Positions 21,457 through 32,443 are shown, counted from the stretch's first letter. The stretch: DNA of 64,000 nt from Isoetes taiwanensis (GCA_021234155.1 JAJEKV010000003.1:14804386-14868385), one strand, 5' to 3'. Numbers and translations are program-made. The notes: generated by a model from the sequence alone, not told the origin.

Positions 21457-22104
21457 ATGGCCCGAACCAAACAGACCGCCAGGAAGCGTCGCCCAGGCGA
21501 AACCACCAGCGCCACTGAGGCTGAGATCATTCGGCAGATGCTTCAGAGAGGGCTCGCGAGAGGGGGTCGTTCGCCTTCAAACGAGGGAGACGTCTCAGAA
21601 GAACAGGACACGTCCGATCTGATTGACGTCTTCAACCAGCAGGTGGAGCAGGACGAGGCAACATCACCAACCTCCATGGACGAGGAGACAAGGGAGGTAT
21701 ATGAAGAAATAGAGCGGGAGATCCGGCAGCAGGAAAGAGCAGAAGATCATTCTGATGCAGCCACGGAGATCCTCGAGCACGGCGAGCAAAGCACAAGTCC
21801 GGAGCCACGGAGGAAGCAGATCTCGCGAGGTTCATTAGAAAATATGAACGCCGGGAGAAGAAGAAGGAAGACAAAAAGAGGAAGAGGGAGGAGGAGGAAC
21901 ACAAGGCGGCAGAAGAGAAAAAGAGGGGGAAGGGGAAGTTCGTGGACAGCAAAGACAAGGAAGTTGAAGGACGCCCCGCCAAGGAAGAGGCCTAACCCCA
22001 AGATCGCCATCGTCGAGCGGCAAGTCGACGAACCTCCTCCTCCTCGACGACTCTTTCCGACGACGGGACTTCAACCCCAATGGTGGAGGTGCAAGCTCTT
22101 CTAA
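21457..22104 (+). CDS. Accessory protein 1: histone H3-tail mimic with charged coiled-coil-like region
   Basis: ATG at 21457. Residues 1-10 are MARTKQTARK, identical to the start of histone H3, including the K4 and K9 positions; S10 is replaced by Arg (RRPGETTS follows). The rest bears no H3 likeness: no G-G-K-A-P segment and no histone fold. Residues 20-130 are acidic and helical (EEIEREIRQQERAED). After about residue 125 the printed frame becomes Arg-rich, but another frame at 21830-21993 gives a Lys/Glu coiled-coil-like reading (FIRKYERREKKKEDKK) ending in TAA. A frameshift near 21830 is therefore likely, with a native length of about 180 residues. It has its own TATA box and hairpin pair. 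Function inferred: contact with proteins that read or modify the H3 tail. Confidence 0.7.
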   Translation: MARTKQTARKRRPGETTSATEAEIIRQMLQRGLARGGRSPSNEGDVSEEQDTSDLIDVFNQQVEQDEATSPTSMDEETREVYEEIEREIRQQERAEDHSDAATEILEHGEQSTSPEPRRKQISRGSLENMNAGRRRRKTKRGRGRRRNTRRQKRKRGGRGSSWTAKTRKLKDAPPRKRPNPKIAIVERQVDEPPPPRRLFPTTGLQPQWWRCKLF

Positions 22105-22882
22105 ACCCCTGTGTAACGCAACAGTAGTACCCGAAAGCAGCCAAAGACTGAAAGCAACCCCAAAGAAAAATCAAGTGCGTAAGCCCCCGAAAATACCCGG
22201 GCGGGATAGGAAGAAATAAATACGACCTGCCCGCGGAAGCTTACGCCACCGAAGGCAGAGTAAAGATATACTGAAAAGAAAGATGAGGGAACACGAGGCT
22301 TATATGAAGAAATGGGAGGCCTACAAACAAGTACTATGAAGAAAACAGGTTAGGATCATCGAGGGAGGGCGACCAACGGCGGAGCGCACCTTTAAGCCGC
22401 CACCACCGGCCCAAGGTCCCCAAGCCACCACCCAAGAAGAAGATTGACAGAAGGAGGTGGAGAGGAGAGCGCCAAGGAGATCGTGCACTTCCAAATAAGC
22501 AGCCTACGGGCCTTCTAATCCCCCCGCCCCCCTTTGCTCGATTAGTTCGAGAAGTGATGCAGCCTACGAACGGACTTCGTGGTCACGGACGAAGCCGGGG
22601 CAATGCAGAAGCGGCAGAAGCAAAAATAGTGCAACACTTCGAAGATTCAACAGCTTGCACTATTCACGCCAAGCGGGTAACCCTCATGCGACAGGACATG
22701 AGTCTTGCGACCCGCATAAAGGGAGAACGCCCTTAGAACCTTTTTTGTAAATAATTAAAAATTTTGTAATATAGAGCAATTTTGTGTACTTTAAGTGCAT
22801 GAGCATGATTAATTAGGGCAAGCTAGTAAGTTTTAGCTTTTATTTCAGTAAAATAGGACATTTGCAGACCGAAAAACGTGAT
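22105..22882. other. Spacer between accessory gene 1 and the second hairpin pair
   Basis: Short broken open frames rich in Lys, Arg and Pro codons up to about 22735, perhaps the former continuation of accessory gene 1. AT-rich sequence follows (22736-22860). No intact gene. Confidence 0.5.
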
Positions 22883-23149
22883 GTCTCACAGCTTGCGCCT
22901 GGTCGCAAAACTAAATTTTAGTTTTGAAGCGAGGCGCAAGCTGTGAGACCTCGCCCAAACTTGACCAAAACAGCTCCAAATCGGCCAAATAAGGGGTCAA
23001 TTCTGTCTGATTTGATGAGCCCATCATCCTTACACCCTTAGTTTACCCAAATTGGACACGTTTTGATCCAAATGGGACTGATGTCTCACAGCTCGCGCCT
23101 GGTCGAAGAACTAAACTTTAGTTTTTGAGCGAGGCGCAAGCTGTGAGAC
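22883..23149. repeat. Hairpin pair 2 (22883-22949 and 23083-23149)
   Basis: Two further copies of the 67-bp near-palindrome of pair 1, 200 bp apart, with almost the same sequence and centre. They precede the second TATA box and accessory gene 2. The four copies are more alike than their surroundings, which points to function or recent conversion. Confidence 0.9.
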
Positions 23150-23338
23150 CTCCTACCATTTCTTCACCAGGACTTGTCCAAACCATCTTCAACCTGTTGT
23201 ATAGCATCCTTTTGTAAATCCAACCATGTTCAAACACTCGAGCTAGCCTTCAAATTCCCATTTTGACCTCAGATAGACTAGAATTACCCAACCCTAGGAA
23301 TTTTCCAAGTCATCCAAAAATTAGGGTTTTCCCCTTTC

Positions 23339-23347
23339 TATAAATAG
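23339..23347 (+). promoter_or_regulatory. TATA box of accessory gene 2
   Basis: TATAAATAG within CTATAAATAGACCCCTCATTTC, matching the context of the box at 21348. The ATG follows 122 bp downstream. Confidence 0.7.
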
Positions 23348-23460
23348 ACCCCTCATTTCTCAGATAGCACCCTACAAATCTGCTCCTGCCCTTCTAGCCG
23401 ATTTCTCAACTCCCTGAGGCGCTCTTGCAACCGTTTGTTACCCTCTTCTGCAATTAACCA

Positions 23461-25016
23461 ATGGCAACCTCTGACTTTCGCAGATGGTACAGCGCCAGCG
23501 CTCATGCTGCCGAGGCCGACATCGACCAAATCTTCCATACCTTCAGGAAGGAGGTTGATGTCCAAGCAACCTTGCACGCAACCCCAGCTTACAGTAGAGT
23601 CTTGTCTGAGTTCCAAGCTAGGGTAGAACCAGCGCTAGTGCAGCTCCTCCCTTGCGTAGGGTACTTTGTTCCTAGACAATCCCTGCAAGCAGCCTTAGGC
23701 GATGTCCCAAACATTGCCAAATACCTGACAAACAAGGCACAGCGCACACCTGAGCCAATGGTCCTAACTGTCAATAGGACCAATACTTCTCCTTCAACAC
23801 TGCCTTGGCAATCTTTCTTACCCACCGTGCCGAGAACACCGTGGGGGAAACCTCCATTCCCCCCATGGACGTGGACCCATTAGCCATAGCAAAGAGAACA
23901 AATGCCTCCTTACGCAAAGATGAACGGAGGAGCAGGAAGGAAAGGAAGAGGAGGACTCGGAGGAACAGAACTGAGGAAGAGGAAGACTACGCCGAAGCTC
24001 GACCCGGAGAGGAGCGGCGACAAGCGAAAGCAAGAGTGGCGGATTCTTCGAGAAGCCGGCAAACTCTTAGAGTCGCCCACCCCTTGGGTTAGGTATTACA
24101 AGCCTAGCCCCCATTATTGTCGGAGGCGAGGAGTTTCTGCTTCTAAGCGACATCCAAAACCTCCCGGAGTGCAGGGAAAGGGAGTACAGACCTGAAGAGT
24201 TGCTGCACCAACTCAGAAGAACGGACCTGGGCGACTTCATCAGTCCGAGGAGCATCCGAATTCCCCTCCAAGTAAAGGGAAGCCGACACTTACACGGAGA
24301 GTCGACCTCCGACATCCAAGCCTACAAAGAAATCAGATCGCGGATTATGGAGGCGTACCCAAGCCGCAAATCAACTACCGACGGAGGAAGAGTTCCTTGC
24401 CCTACAGAACAGATGGGGATCCGCTTCGCAAACATCGAACATCCTAACGGCAAGCTTCGTCGGCAACGCCCCCCCGAGAGAAGAGGGCGAAGTTCGACCT
24501 CGAGAGCTTCAAAGAATCCGGCCGAGACTACGTGATCTCATCACAAAGGGAAGTAGATGACTTTTGCGGGCGTATTACGTAGCTGGACACCGAGTGGCCG
24601 AAGACCCGTCTCGCAACGACAGGTCATTGCGGTACTACCTTCCCCTGCTGATGGATGGAAGAATAGCGGTAATCCACCGCAAATTCACCCCCAGAGGCGA
24701 GGAAGGAGTATCGATGCTAATTGCGCTCTCAGGATTTGGCCGGCATGCGCGGTTGCCCCTCAACACAGAGTATGCCATCCTGGTGAAGAGAGCAGTAGCA
24801 CTCGATGTTTTCGACTTCGCCATACCTTACAGGCGGCAAGGAAGACTGGCGGTGACCGCAGCTTATACCTCCGACCGCATAGTAGAAGACTTGGCGAGAG
24901 CCTTGCAGGGCGGATCTTCAGCCAACGTCCTTAGGAACTTGGGTCATTCAATGGGAACAGCCCAAGTGAAAAAGTTCCTAGAGGATAATCCATCCTACCG
25001 GCAGAATCAAGAATAG
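23461..25016 (+). pseudogene. Accessory protein 2 of the Ty3 element, unknown family
   Basis: ATG at 23461 (MATSDFRRWYSASAHAAEAD). The reading must change frame near 23805, 23950, 24100, 24360 and 24560, so the gene is badly damaged; the intact product may have been about 500 residues. Recognisable stretches are an N-terminal helical part, a Lys/Arg/Glu-rich middle (23900-24050), a segment with GGEEFLLLSDIQNLPEC (24120-24170), and the longest open block, 24564-25016, with RYYLPLLMDGRIAVIHRKF, LIALSGFGRHARLPLN and ILVKRAVALDVFDFAIPYRR. I do not recognise the fold. It is neither gag nor pol, which follow from 25192. Confidence 0.5.
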
Positions 25017-25191
25017 TTAGCAATCTTGATCCCGGAAGTTTTAATTTTGTAGTAGCATATTATAAAATATGAATATAATTTCTTTTGCACTATAAATGTT
25101 TTGTTGATGTATTTTGTGTCCCCAACTATACCAACAAACATAAATAATGCAAGAGAACAAGTAAAACTAACCATATAGCCATGAACTACTG

Positions 25192-26609
25192 GTGTATGCA
25201 GCTAGAGGCCTAAGCTCAGGGGAACGACAACGCCGGGAACATATGGAAGAACAGAGTCCGCCCAGGCCACGCCCGGCAAGGAACCTGTTCGAGGAATTTG
25301 GAGCCATCACCCCAGAAGAGGAAATATCTCAGATGAGGACGGACCTGGAACAGATAAAGGCTTTGCTGTCCGCGCAAGTAGGAGTGGGGTCGGTGGGCAA
25401 CGCTCAGTTGCCTCAAGCATCAGTTCGGAAAACAGGAAGAGACAAGAAGAGAAGCAAGAGAAGGAGGTCCCCAAATTTCGGAATCCTCCGACTCAAGTTC
25501 GGATTCAGACTCCAATTCCGAGGAAGAGGAAGAGCAGGCCCAGGACCGGACAGATGCAAGGCAGAGAAACCCGGCAGATGCAAGGCAGAGGGACGCCATA
25601 GATGGACGACAAAGGGACACCGAGCCTCGACTACCGTAAGAAGGTAGATTCTCGCGACCGGGCAATGTATGGAAGGCCCGAAATCGGAACAGCTTCTCGG
25701 GGAGAACAGTCGATTATTAAGCAGAGGCATGGCTGGATCTAAATGAGTGAGTACGGCAATGCTTATGGCATGAAGGATAAGGACAAAGGTAGAGTGGCAA
25801 CAGCCAATTTGAAAGGAGCCGCACGGATTTGGTGGAAGGGTTATGCAAAGGCACATGGCTTAAGCAAGGATGCTTGTAAGTTCAGAAAGTTTGCTAAAGC
25901 CTTCAAGCGCCATTACGTCCCAAGGGAGCACAAGTCCAACATGATGCAAATAGCTCTACAGTTGCAAAGAAGGCAACAAGTCACCCAAAATATACAGAGG
26001 AATTTATGAGGTCGAGGTCAGATGTGTGCCAAAGTTAGGTGAGAAGCATGCAAAGAGAAAGCTACGTTGAGGGCCTAAATGAGGAGATCCACAAGCTTGT
26101 AAGGGCAATAAACCCTAGAACAGTATCAGCAGTGGAGTCCAAGGCAATAAGCTTGCAAGGAACGGGACCCCGTAATAGCGGGCGAGGCAGCAGATACCGT
26201 GACAAAGGCAAGGCAAAGAAAGTGCTTTAGCCCGAGGACAAACAAATTTTTCCAGATCTGGCTAGAGCCCCATATAGTGGCAATCGTGGGAAGCGGCCAG
26301 AGAAGAAGCGGTGTGTCCTTCAAAGACAAGCAGAAGGGTCAAACTACTCCAAAAAGCGGTCGTTTTGCAAGCCATGCCCAAGGAAAAGAGACAGAGTGCA
26401 TAGAAAAGCAAATTTGCTTCCGGTGCTTCCAGCCAAAGCCGCGTGACGAACGCCCATACGCCATGAGTGCGGCACTAGCGCAGAGTTGGGAGATTGGGAC
26501 ACCACCGTCGACGACGACGGGCGAGGAAGCCCGCGACTACATTCAGGGTGAGTGTCATATCTTTGCCGCAATAGATACAGAGCAAAGCGAGAGAGCCAAG
26601 ATAAAGTAA
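25192..26609 (+). pseudogene. gag: Ty3 gag (capsid and nucleocapsid)
   Basis: The frame opens near 25192 (possibly ATG 25243, MEEQSPPRPRPARNLFEEF) with a coiled-coil-like start. After frameshifts it reads ATANLKGAARIWWKGYAKAH at about 25800 (the Retrotrans_gag A.W..L.G.A..WW signature), FKRHYVPREHKSN, and YVEGLNEEIHKLVRA near 26060. Near 26400 CIEKQICFRCFQPKPRDERP is a decayed CCHC zinc knuckle whose His and last Cys are lost. It would form the particle and bind element RNA. Confidence 0.75.
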
Positions 26610-26940
26610 TTTCCACAAGGGGAAGGCCAAGACCAATAGTCTTGATAGACTTCGAAGTAGCCATAACTTTGCATCCCCCGCATGGTTCAAATGTTGAAGT
26701 TGAAACCACTAAAGTCAAAGCCAAGGCCCGTTGTCTTAGCAAGTGGAGCAAAGAAGGCGCATTTACGTAAGAGAATCAACTTCGACATCGACTTGCCGTG
26801 GATTAAAATCCGATGGGGGCGGAGGTAATGGGCATTGGCAAATACGACTTGATCATAGGTATGGAGTACCTTGGGCCAGCCAGGGCCATTATCGATTGGG
26901 AAAGCGAAGGTGACCTTCCCAACGCCCGACGGCAAGATCA
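26610..26940 (+). pseudogene. Ty3 protease remnant
   Basis: Only the C-terminal part is clear: GIGKYDLIIGMEYLGPARAI followed by IDW at about 26830-26900, the YDxILGMDWLxxxxAxIDW block that ends Ty3 retropepsins. The active-site DSG stretch is not readable in any frame. Confidence 0.65.
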
Positions 26941-27792
26941 TTGAGATCATTGTGTAAAGAAGTTGTCCCCATCATGCGGTGTATGTCTTCTAAACAAAAC
27001 CGCTTCAAGTGCATCAAGAGTGAGCAGTGGGCATACATCTTCAAGCTTGAGATTAGTGAGCCGGAATCGAAAGAAAGCAAAGAAGACAAGGTGCTCAAAC
27101 AAGTTGCCGGGCAAATAGCTAAGCCGATCACGGAGTTCCATGATCTCTTTCCAGATGAGATCAAGCAGCTTCCTCCTTATAGGGGAGTCGAGTGCGAGAT
27201 AGCATTCGAACCGGGAACAAAGCCGGCAAGCAAGGCTCCATATAGAATGACAACGCAGGAGTTGACGGAGCTGAAGAAGCAGTTGCAGGAGCTGCTCGAC
27301 CTAGGTTTCATTAGACCTAGTGTCTCACCATTTGGAGCGCCCATTCTCTTCGTTAAGAAGAAGGATGGTAGTTTGAGGATGTGCATAGACTATAAACAGT
27401 TGAATAAGCACACCATTAAGAACAAGTATGCGCTTCCAAGATCAGACGACTTGATGGATCAGCTTCAAGGAGCAAGGATCTTCTCCAAAATCGACTTAAA
27501 TCATCAGATCCGGATAAAGGAGGAAGATATCCATAAGACCGCCTTCAGAACGCGGTATGGGCACTATGAGTTCACGGTAATGCCTTTCGGCTTATCGAAT
27601 GCCCCCGCGACGTTCATGAGGCTCATGAACGACATCTTCATGGAGTTTTTAGATACCTTTGTGATTGTATTCTTTGACGACATTTTGGTGTATAGCAGAT
27701 CCCTTGAAGAGCACGTACAACACTTAAGGAGAGTGCTAGAGAAGTTGAAGAGGCACCGGTTTAATGCCAAGTTGTCGGTGCCACCGCAATGA
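26941..27792 (+). pseudogene. pol: Ty3 reverse transcriptase
   Basis: One open frame of about 283 residues with the expected RT order: [55 protein letters not shown] (motif A), [20 protein letters not shown] (motif B) and [12 protein letters not shown] (motif C, usual YVDD changed to FFDD). Between the catalytic Asp and HQI the family has RSGY (DLRSGYHQI), whereas here DLNHQI shows a three-residue deletion. The frame ends in TGA at 27790-27792, where a Gly/His codon change would continue into RNase H. Confidence 0.9.
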
Positions 27793-27801
27793 ACGTAAAA
27801 G

Positions 27802-28445
27802 GTGGAATACCTCGGGTCATGTGATCTCAAGCAGAAGGAATCTCAACGGATCCCGCCAAGATTGAAGCCGCCATTCGGCCGGACCAAGAATGTGCACGAG
27901 GTGAGAAGTTTTCTCGGGCTAGCAGGGTACTACAGGAAGTTCGTGAAGAACTTTGCTAAGATAGCGGCCCCGTTAACAGACCTGACGAGGGCAGAGAAGG
28001 TGAAGGATTGGGCAGAGCATTGGCACAAGAAAGCCCAAAAAGGGTTTGAATTGTTGAAAGAAGCCCTGACGACGGCAGCCCCGCCTTGACCTCGCCGGAC
28101 CGGAGAAAGATAAGCTTGTAGCAACAGATGCAGTAAGATAGCTACAGTGCGCGGCTTATGCAAGAAGAGCGTGTGGTAGCGTATGATTCCAGGAAGATGA
28201 ACGACGCCGAGATGCGCTACCCAACGCACGATCAGGAATTGCTTGCAGTTGTCAGAGCGTTAAGAATATGGAGGCACTACCTCTTGGGAAGGAAGTTCCA
28301 ATTGGATACCGACCATCAGAGCCTCCAAGATGTATTCACGCAACCACACCTCAACTGAGGCAAAATGGAGGTGGATGGAGTTCCTCGAGGAATATGACTT
28401 TGAGATAGTCTACAAGCCGGGAAACTCAATGTGGTAGCGGATGCG
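27802..28445 (+). pseudogene. Ty3 RNase H
   Basis: Reads EYLGSCDL...(connection), EVRSFLGLAGYYRKFVKNFA, then FELLKEALTTAAP. After a gap it reads VVAYDSRKMNDAEMRYPTHD, ELLAVVRALRIWRHYLLGRK and DTDHQSL. The usual SDAS...GAVL catalytic segment near 28110 is degraded (VATDAVR). NSMWZRMRFQGTP ends it at the VADALSRHP boundary (28431). Confidence 0.85.
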
Positions 28446-28689
28446 CTTTCAAGGCACCCCCTGACAACTAGAGTGCATTGCAATGCAATTTCGACGCTCT
28501 CCAGCGACTTTGGTAAGAAGATTGAAGAGACCTTGCCAACGGATGTGGATTTCAGGGAAGTATGGGCAAGCCTCTCTAGGGAGGCTAGAACAGATAAAGA
28601 GCGGGAGGCCTTCAAGCATTATAAGAAGGAAGGCAACCTGTTATACCATAAGAACAAGTTGTGCGTGCATCTCAATCATCGGGTGTAAG

Positions 28690-29560
28690 GAAGTTAATCC
28701 TCCATGACACGCATGCTTGCCCCCCAATAGCCGCCATGCGGATTCATGAAAACATATTTCAAAGTCTTGCAGCAGCTATTATTGGCCGTGAATAAAGAAG
28801 CAAGTAGCTCGCTACATCGTGGAATGTCTATATGCCGCCAGACGGCGGGCGGAGCAGCTTCAATTCCAGGGGCATTAGAACCATTAGCGGTGCCAAACGC
28901 TAAGTGGGAGGTGATCAGCATGGATTTCATCACAGGGCTCCCGAGGACGGTAAGAGGGAAGGATGCCTTGATGGTAGTGGTCGACAAGTTGTCGAAAATG
29001 GCACACTTTGTGCCTTGCAAGACCACGATACAGCTTATGGATACAAAGAAAGCTCTTCACCAAAGAGATCTTCGTGCTTCATGGCATGCCAAGGGAGATT
29101 ATATCCCATTGTGGACCCGGTTCATGAGTGCTTTTGGCAAGACCTCTTTGCGACAATTCAGACCAAGCTATCTATGAGCACGGGCGATCATCCTCGACGG
29201 ATGGCCAAACAGAGCGGACCAACAGGATCTTAGAAGACATGCTACGAAACTATGTCTGGAATAAGCAAAGTATGTGGGAAGAATTTATTCACTTGGTGGA
29301 GTTTGCATACAATAGCACCAAGCAGAATCATCCCAAATGTCACCGCTTTATGATCAATTACGGCTACCAAAGTTTAACCCGCATTAATTTGGCACAACCC
29401 CGTATCAAAAGTGGAAGTTTCGCAGGCCAGATGTTGGCCGATATGCGCAGCAGCTTGTGGAAGAGGTTCGAGGGTATCCGGCTAGCAGCAAGAAGTCGAC
29501 AAAAAGAGCATCGCCGACAAGCATCGAACGGTCAGAGAGTTCAAAGTTGGAGATGATGTA
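28690..29560 (+). pseudogene. Ty3 integrase
   Basis: Contains WEVISMDFITGLPRTVRGKD and MVVVDKLSKMAHFVPCKT (28905-29020; first catalytic Asp). After frameshifts it reads DGQTERTNRILEDMLRNYVW (29197-29260; the catalytic Glu region) and FAYNSTKQNHPK. The HHCC finger upstream is not readable. It would insert the cDNA; this copy is disrupted by several frame changes. Confidence 0.85.
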
Positions 29561-29789
29561 TGGCTCAAGATCAAGGTGAAGCAGCGGCTCGGGATCGGAA
29601 TTGCAAGAAGCTTGCTCCAAGGTGGGCTGGACCTTCGTAATAATCAAGAGAGTAGGTAATCAATCCTACAAGTTAGAATTGCCAAAGACACCTAAAGATT
29701 CATAAGGTCTTCCATGTGAGTTTGTTGAAGAAGCACACTCCAAATCCGCATCGGTCTTGGACACTCCAACGTTGTTGGAAATGACGGAG

Positions 29790-30017
29790 GAACAAATGGA
29801 AATAGTTCCGAACTGATTCTTGATAAAGCTTTCAAGAAAACGAGGAGATCGTAATTCCTCCAAAGATTTGGTCAAGTGGAAACACTTGCCAGTGGAAGAC
29901 GCAACATGGGTACTTAAGAAGGATTTAGTAAAACAATACCCACAGTTTATGGAGCAATGGGACGGCAAGGTCATCTCCGAGGAAATCGGCTCAGGCATGT
30001 CGATTTGTGTAGGTTAA
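29790..30017 (+). pseudogene. C-terminal chromodomain of the integrase
   Basis: KDLVKWKHLPVEDATWVLKK then DLVKQYPQF matches the chromovirus chromodomain pattern (Y/LVKWKGLPxxDATWE..xDL...FPxF). Chromodomains steer integration through modified histone tails, which is relevant because the same element encodes an H3-tail-like sequence. The aromatic cage is only partly visible (W present; the Y/W before VKW is Leu). Confidence 0.8.
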
Positions 30018-30874
30018 TTCTTGTGAAGTTAGGATTAATCCACGCATGCAACCTATGTTGTTATGGGTCGCATGCGTTGTTACCGATGATGAGACCACTA
30101 CGGTGATCTCTAGGGCGTGGTATAATGTCAAGGTAGGCATGACCGCGTTTCCGCTTGGACGAGTGGAAGGTAGATTAGAAAGTCTACTGGCCCCACAGTA
30201 AGCGACGACCTCGAGAGAAAGGAGGTCATTAAGGAATGCACTGATAGGAAAAGCACCTCTAGCCCCATATATGCTTTGATAGGAGGAATCAGGCCTTCAC
30301 GCCCCATACACGGGAAGGACCTATCCTCCACGCTGGGCAACTAGGGTGTAGGCATGAGCGGCATATAGGCATGTAGGCGCTGTCTCCACGGCCATAATGG
30401 AAGATTCACCCTCTTCCTACGCCGGGAGATTAGCCATGCATCCATGTAGATAGGTGGGGTGGTCACCATATAACCAAAAATTTATTAAATAATTAAAATG
30501 GTACTAACGTAGTGTCGACACCTTGCCAATAGAGCTCCGGGGGGGCAAGGAGGTCGAAGACGAAGACTTGCAACACAAATTTTGTTGGAATGTGTTGCAA
30601 GGAACGAAGAGTACCTCGAACGATAATGAAATGTTAAAACTTTTTGTCTAAGTTAATATCGTAATAACTAAGCTAGGAATAACTTGTCTAATGATGTTAT
30701 AAATTGATAAATATTCCATAGTATGATGACGTGATAATGTTATAAAAATATTACCTAAGGGTAATCTTGGTAAATGTATAACTATTATATTGTATGCATC
30801 ACGTTGATTGCAGATTGCAGATTAGGAAGATCCCAAGGTGGGGAGACCCACGATGTTTGGGGCGCGATCATTTC
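30018..30874. other. Ty3 3' untranslated region
   Basis: No gene. A hairpin with 11-base arms CTTGCAACACA/TGTGTTGCAAG lies at about 30568-30602. A polypurine-like duplicate CCAAGGTGGGGAGA is at 30830. Confidence 0.6.
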
Positions 30875-30887
30875 AAGGTGGGGAGAA
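30875..30887 (+). other. Polypurine tract
   Basis: AAGGTGGGGAGAA ends directly at the first base of the 3' LTR, the normal plus-strand primer position. Confidence 0.85.
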
Positions 30888-32443
30888 TGTGGCGTTCAAA
30901 GCCACGAGATAACGGTCCCGGGGCGTATCGCATCGTTTGCCACGCCAGCATTACGCCCCACTTCGGCCGGGCGTGTAATGCGGGATAGCCGTGTAAGTAG
31001 CCCTAGGGGCAACTTGCTAGGTATGTTCACATGTTAATTAATGCGCACATGTGCACATTAATGTTTCCATGTAGGCATATTTTGCCACCTAGCCATTAAA
31101 GGCAAGTGGGGCCTTCCAATTATCCCACATGCTAAAATGGGTAATTGGAAACCCTAGCCTAAACCCCATGTCTATTTAGGGTAGGGAAACCCTAACTTGT
31201 TAGTTTTCGTCCTTAGGGTTTTAGAGCTCTGTTTTGGCTGCCCCAGAGCCAAAACCGCCTCCCGAGACGCCTGCCTTGCCAATTATGCCATCAATTTCCC
31301 CTCAATTCGATCACCAAACAGGATGGTTGAACTCAGGTCAGGAGGAGCCCCTCAAGGATCAGGTATTTGGTCAATTTAATAGCTTAATCCGTCTTCTAGT
31401 CATAGAATCAGTAGGCTTAACCTATTGAATTGCCCATAGCAGCTATCTAGATCTCTAGATCCCAGACACTAACTAAAGAACCTAACTCTATGATATAGAT
31501 TAGATCTAGTTCTTTAGTTCTTCTGTGATGTATATGGTTGATGTATCTCTGTGAACTCCTTGTATTGGGAAGGGGGGTAGAGGCCCTAAGGCTTTGTAGT
31601 TGATGCTCCTAGAGTAGCCTCTCTAGCACACTGTAATTTCGGCCTGTGCACAAGAACCACACCTGGTTGTGGGTGAAGGGGCCAGACTGGCTAAGAAGGA
31701 GGTTCATGTCCTCGACTCTTGAACGATCCCTCCGTGTGTAAGGCCTACCAGGATCATTGTGACTAGGTCTAATGGCTTACCACCGAAAGCGGTAAGGCAT
31801 GGACTCGACACCCGCAGAAGTGGTGTACACTTTCCAAAGGTTCGGTCCGAATACGGGCAGTGGCCCTCTAGTCACCTTGAGTCAGCATGCAGATCTCTAG
31901 AGGGAGTGATTCCTTCCTGCCCCATCGGAACTGGGAGGATGAGACCCAGGAGTAGCCCCTTCGGCTATGCATCCGGCGGGCTACAGTCAGGCCCCGACAC
32001 TTTTCAGCCTACTCTGCAAAGTGTGCACAGGAGGGGCGGATGGAGTGGACAACCCTATGCCATGTTCATATGCCAGCCAAATCCATTGCCATGAATTCTG
32101 TCTGCAATGAACTCTGGAGACCCAAGCCGTCAGTCATCCCCTCGAGTCTGAGCCCTGGGTAGGATTCCCCACATGTATTGTGCTCACCGTGTTATGCAGA
32201 TGTGATGGACCACCCTTCGAGGTGGATATGTGCTTATGCTCTATACTGACATGTATGTTACGCTTCCGCAGCTAGGTAGGCCTTGAGGGAGACAGGGTAG
32301 AATGACACCTTCACTCTTCCCACTGGGACTCGTTACGGGTGCAGTGATATGTGGAGGGCCCTGTATCAGTGTGGAGCTGGTATGGGGGAAGAACTCCTGT
32401 TTGTATATGGTGAGAGCACCGTATGCGAGTAGGGGACGTCACA
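30888..32443 (+). repeat. 3' LTR of Ty3 element
   Basis: 1556 bp, TGTGGCGTTC to GGGGACGTCACA, homologous end to end with the 5' LTR. It lacks the GTGAGCACACC segment found near 19399 and has many small indels. Confidence 0.93.

Larger units (their letters stand above)
19227..32443 (+). mobile_element. Ty3/Gypsy chromovirus LTR retrotransposon with two accessory genes (13.2 kb)
   Basis: Complete structure: 5-bp duplication, 5' LTR (19227-20783), primer-binding site, two accessory transcription units (20985-25016), gag, protease, RT, RNase H, integrase, chromodomain, polypurine tract and 3' LTR (30888-32443). The LTRs share the terminal TGTGACGT...ACGTCACA inverted repeat (start altered to TGTGGCGT in the 3' copy). 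They differ by scattered substitutions and small indels, so the insertion is not recent. All pol parts carry frameshifts or stops. The accessory region upstream of gag is the unusual part; ordinary chromoviruses go directly from leader to gag. Confidence 0.92.

Noticed and set aside
21632-22080. Minus-strand ORFs over the H3-tail gene
   Set aside because: Leu/Pro/Ser-rich shadows of Lys/Glu/Arg codons with no domain features.
21457-22104. A histone H3 gene or pseudogene
   Set aside because: Only the first ten residues match H3; there is no histone fold and no later tail sequence such as the GGKAPRK segment.
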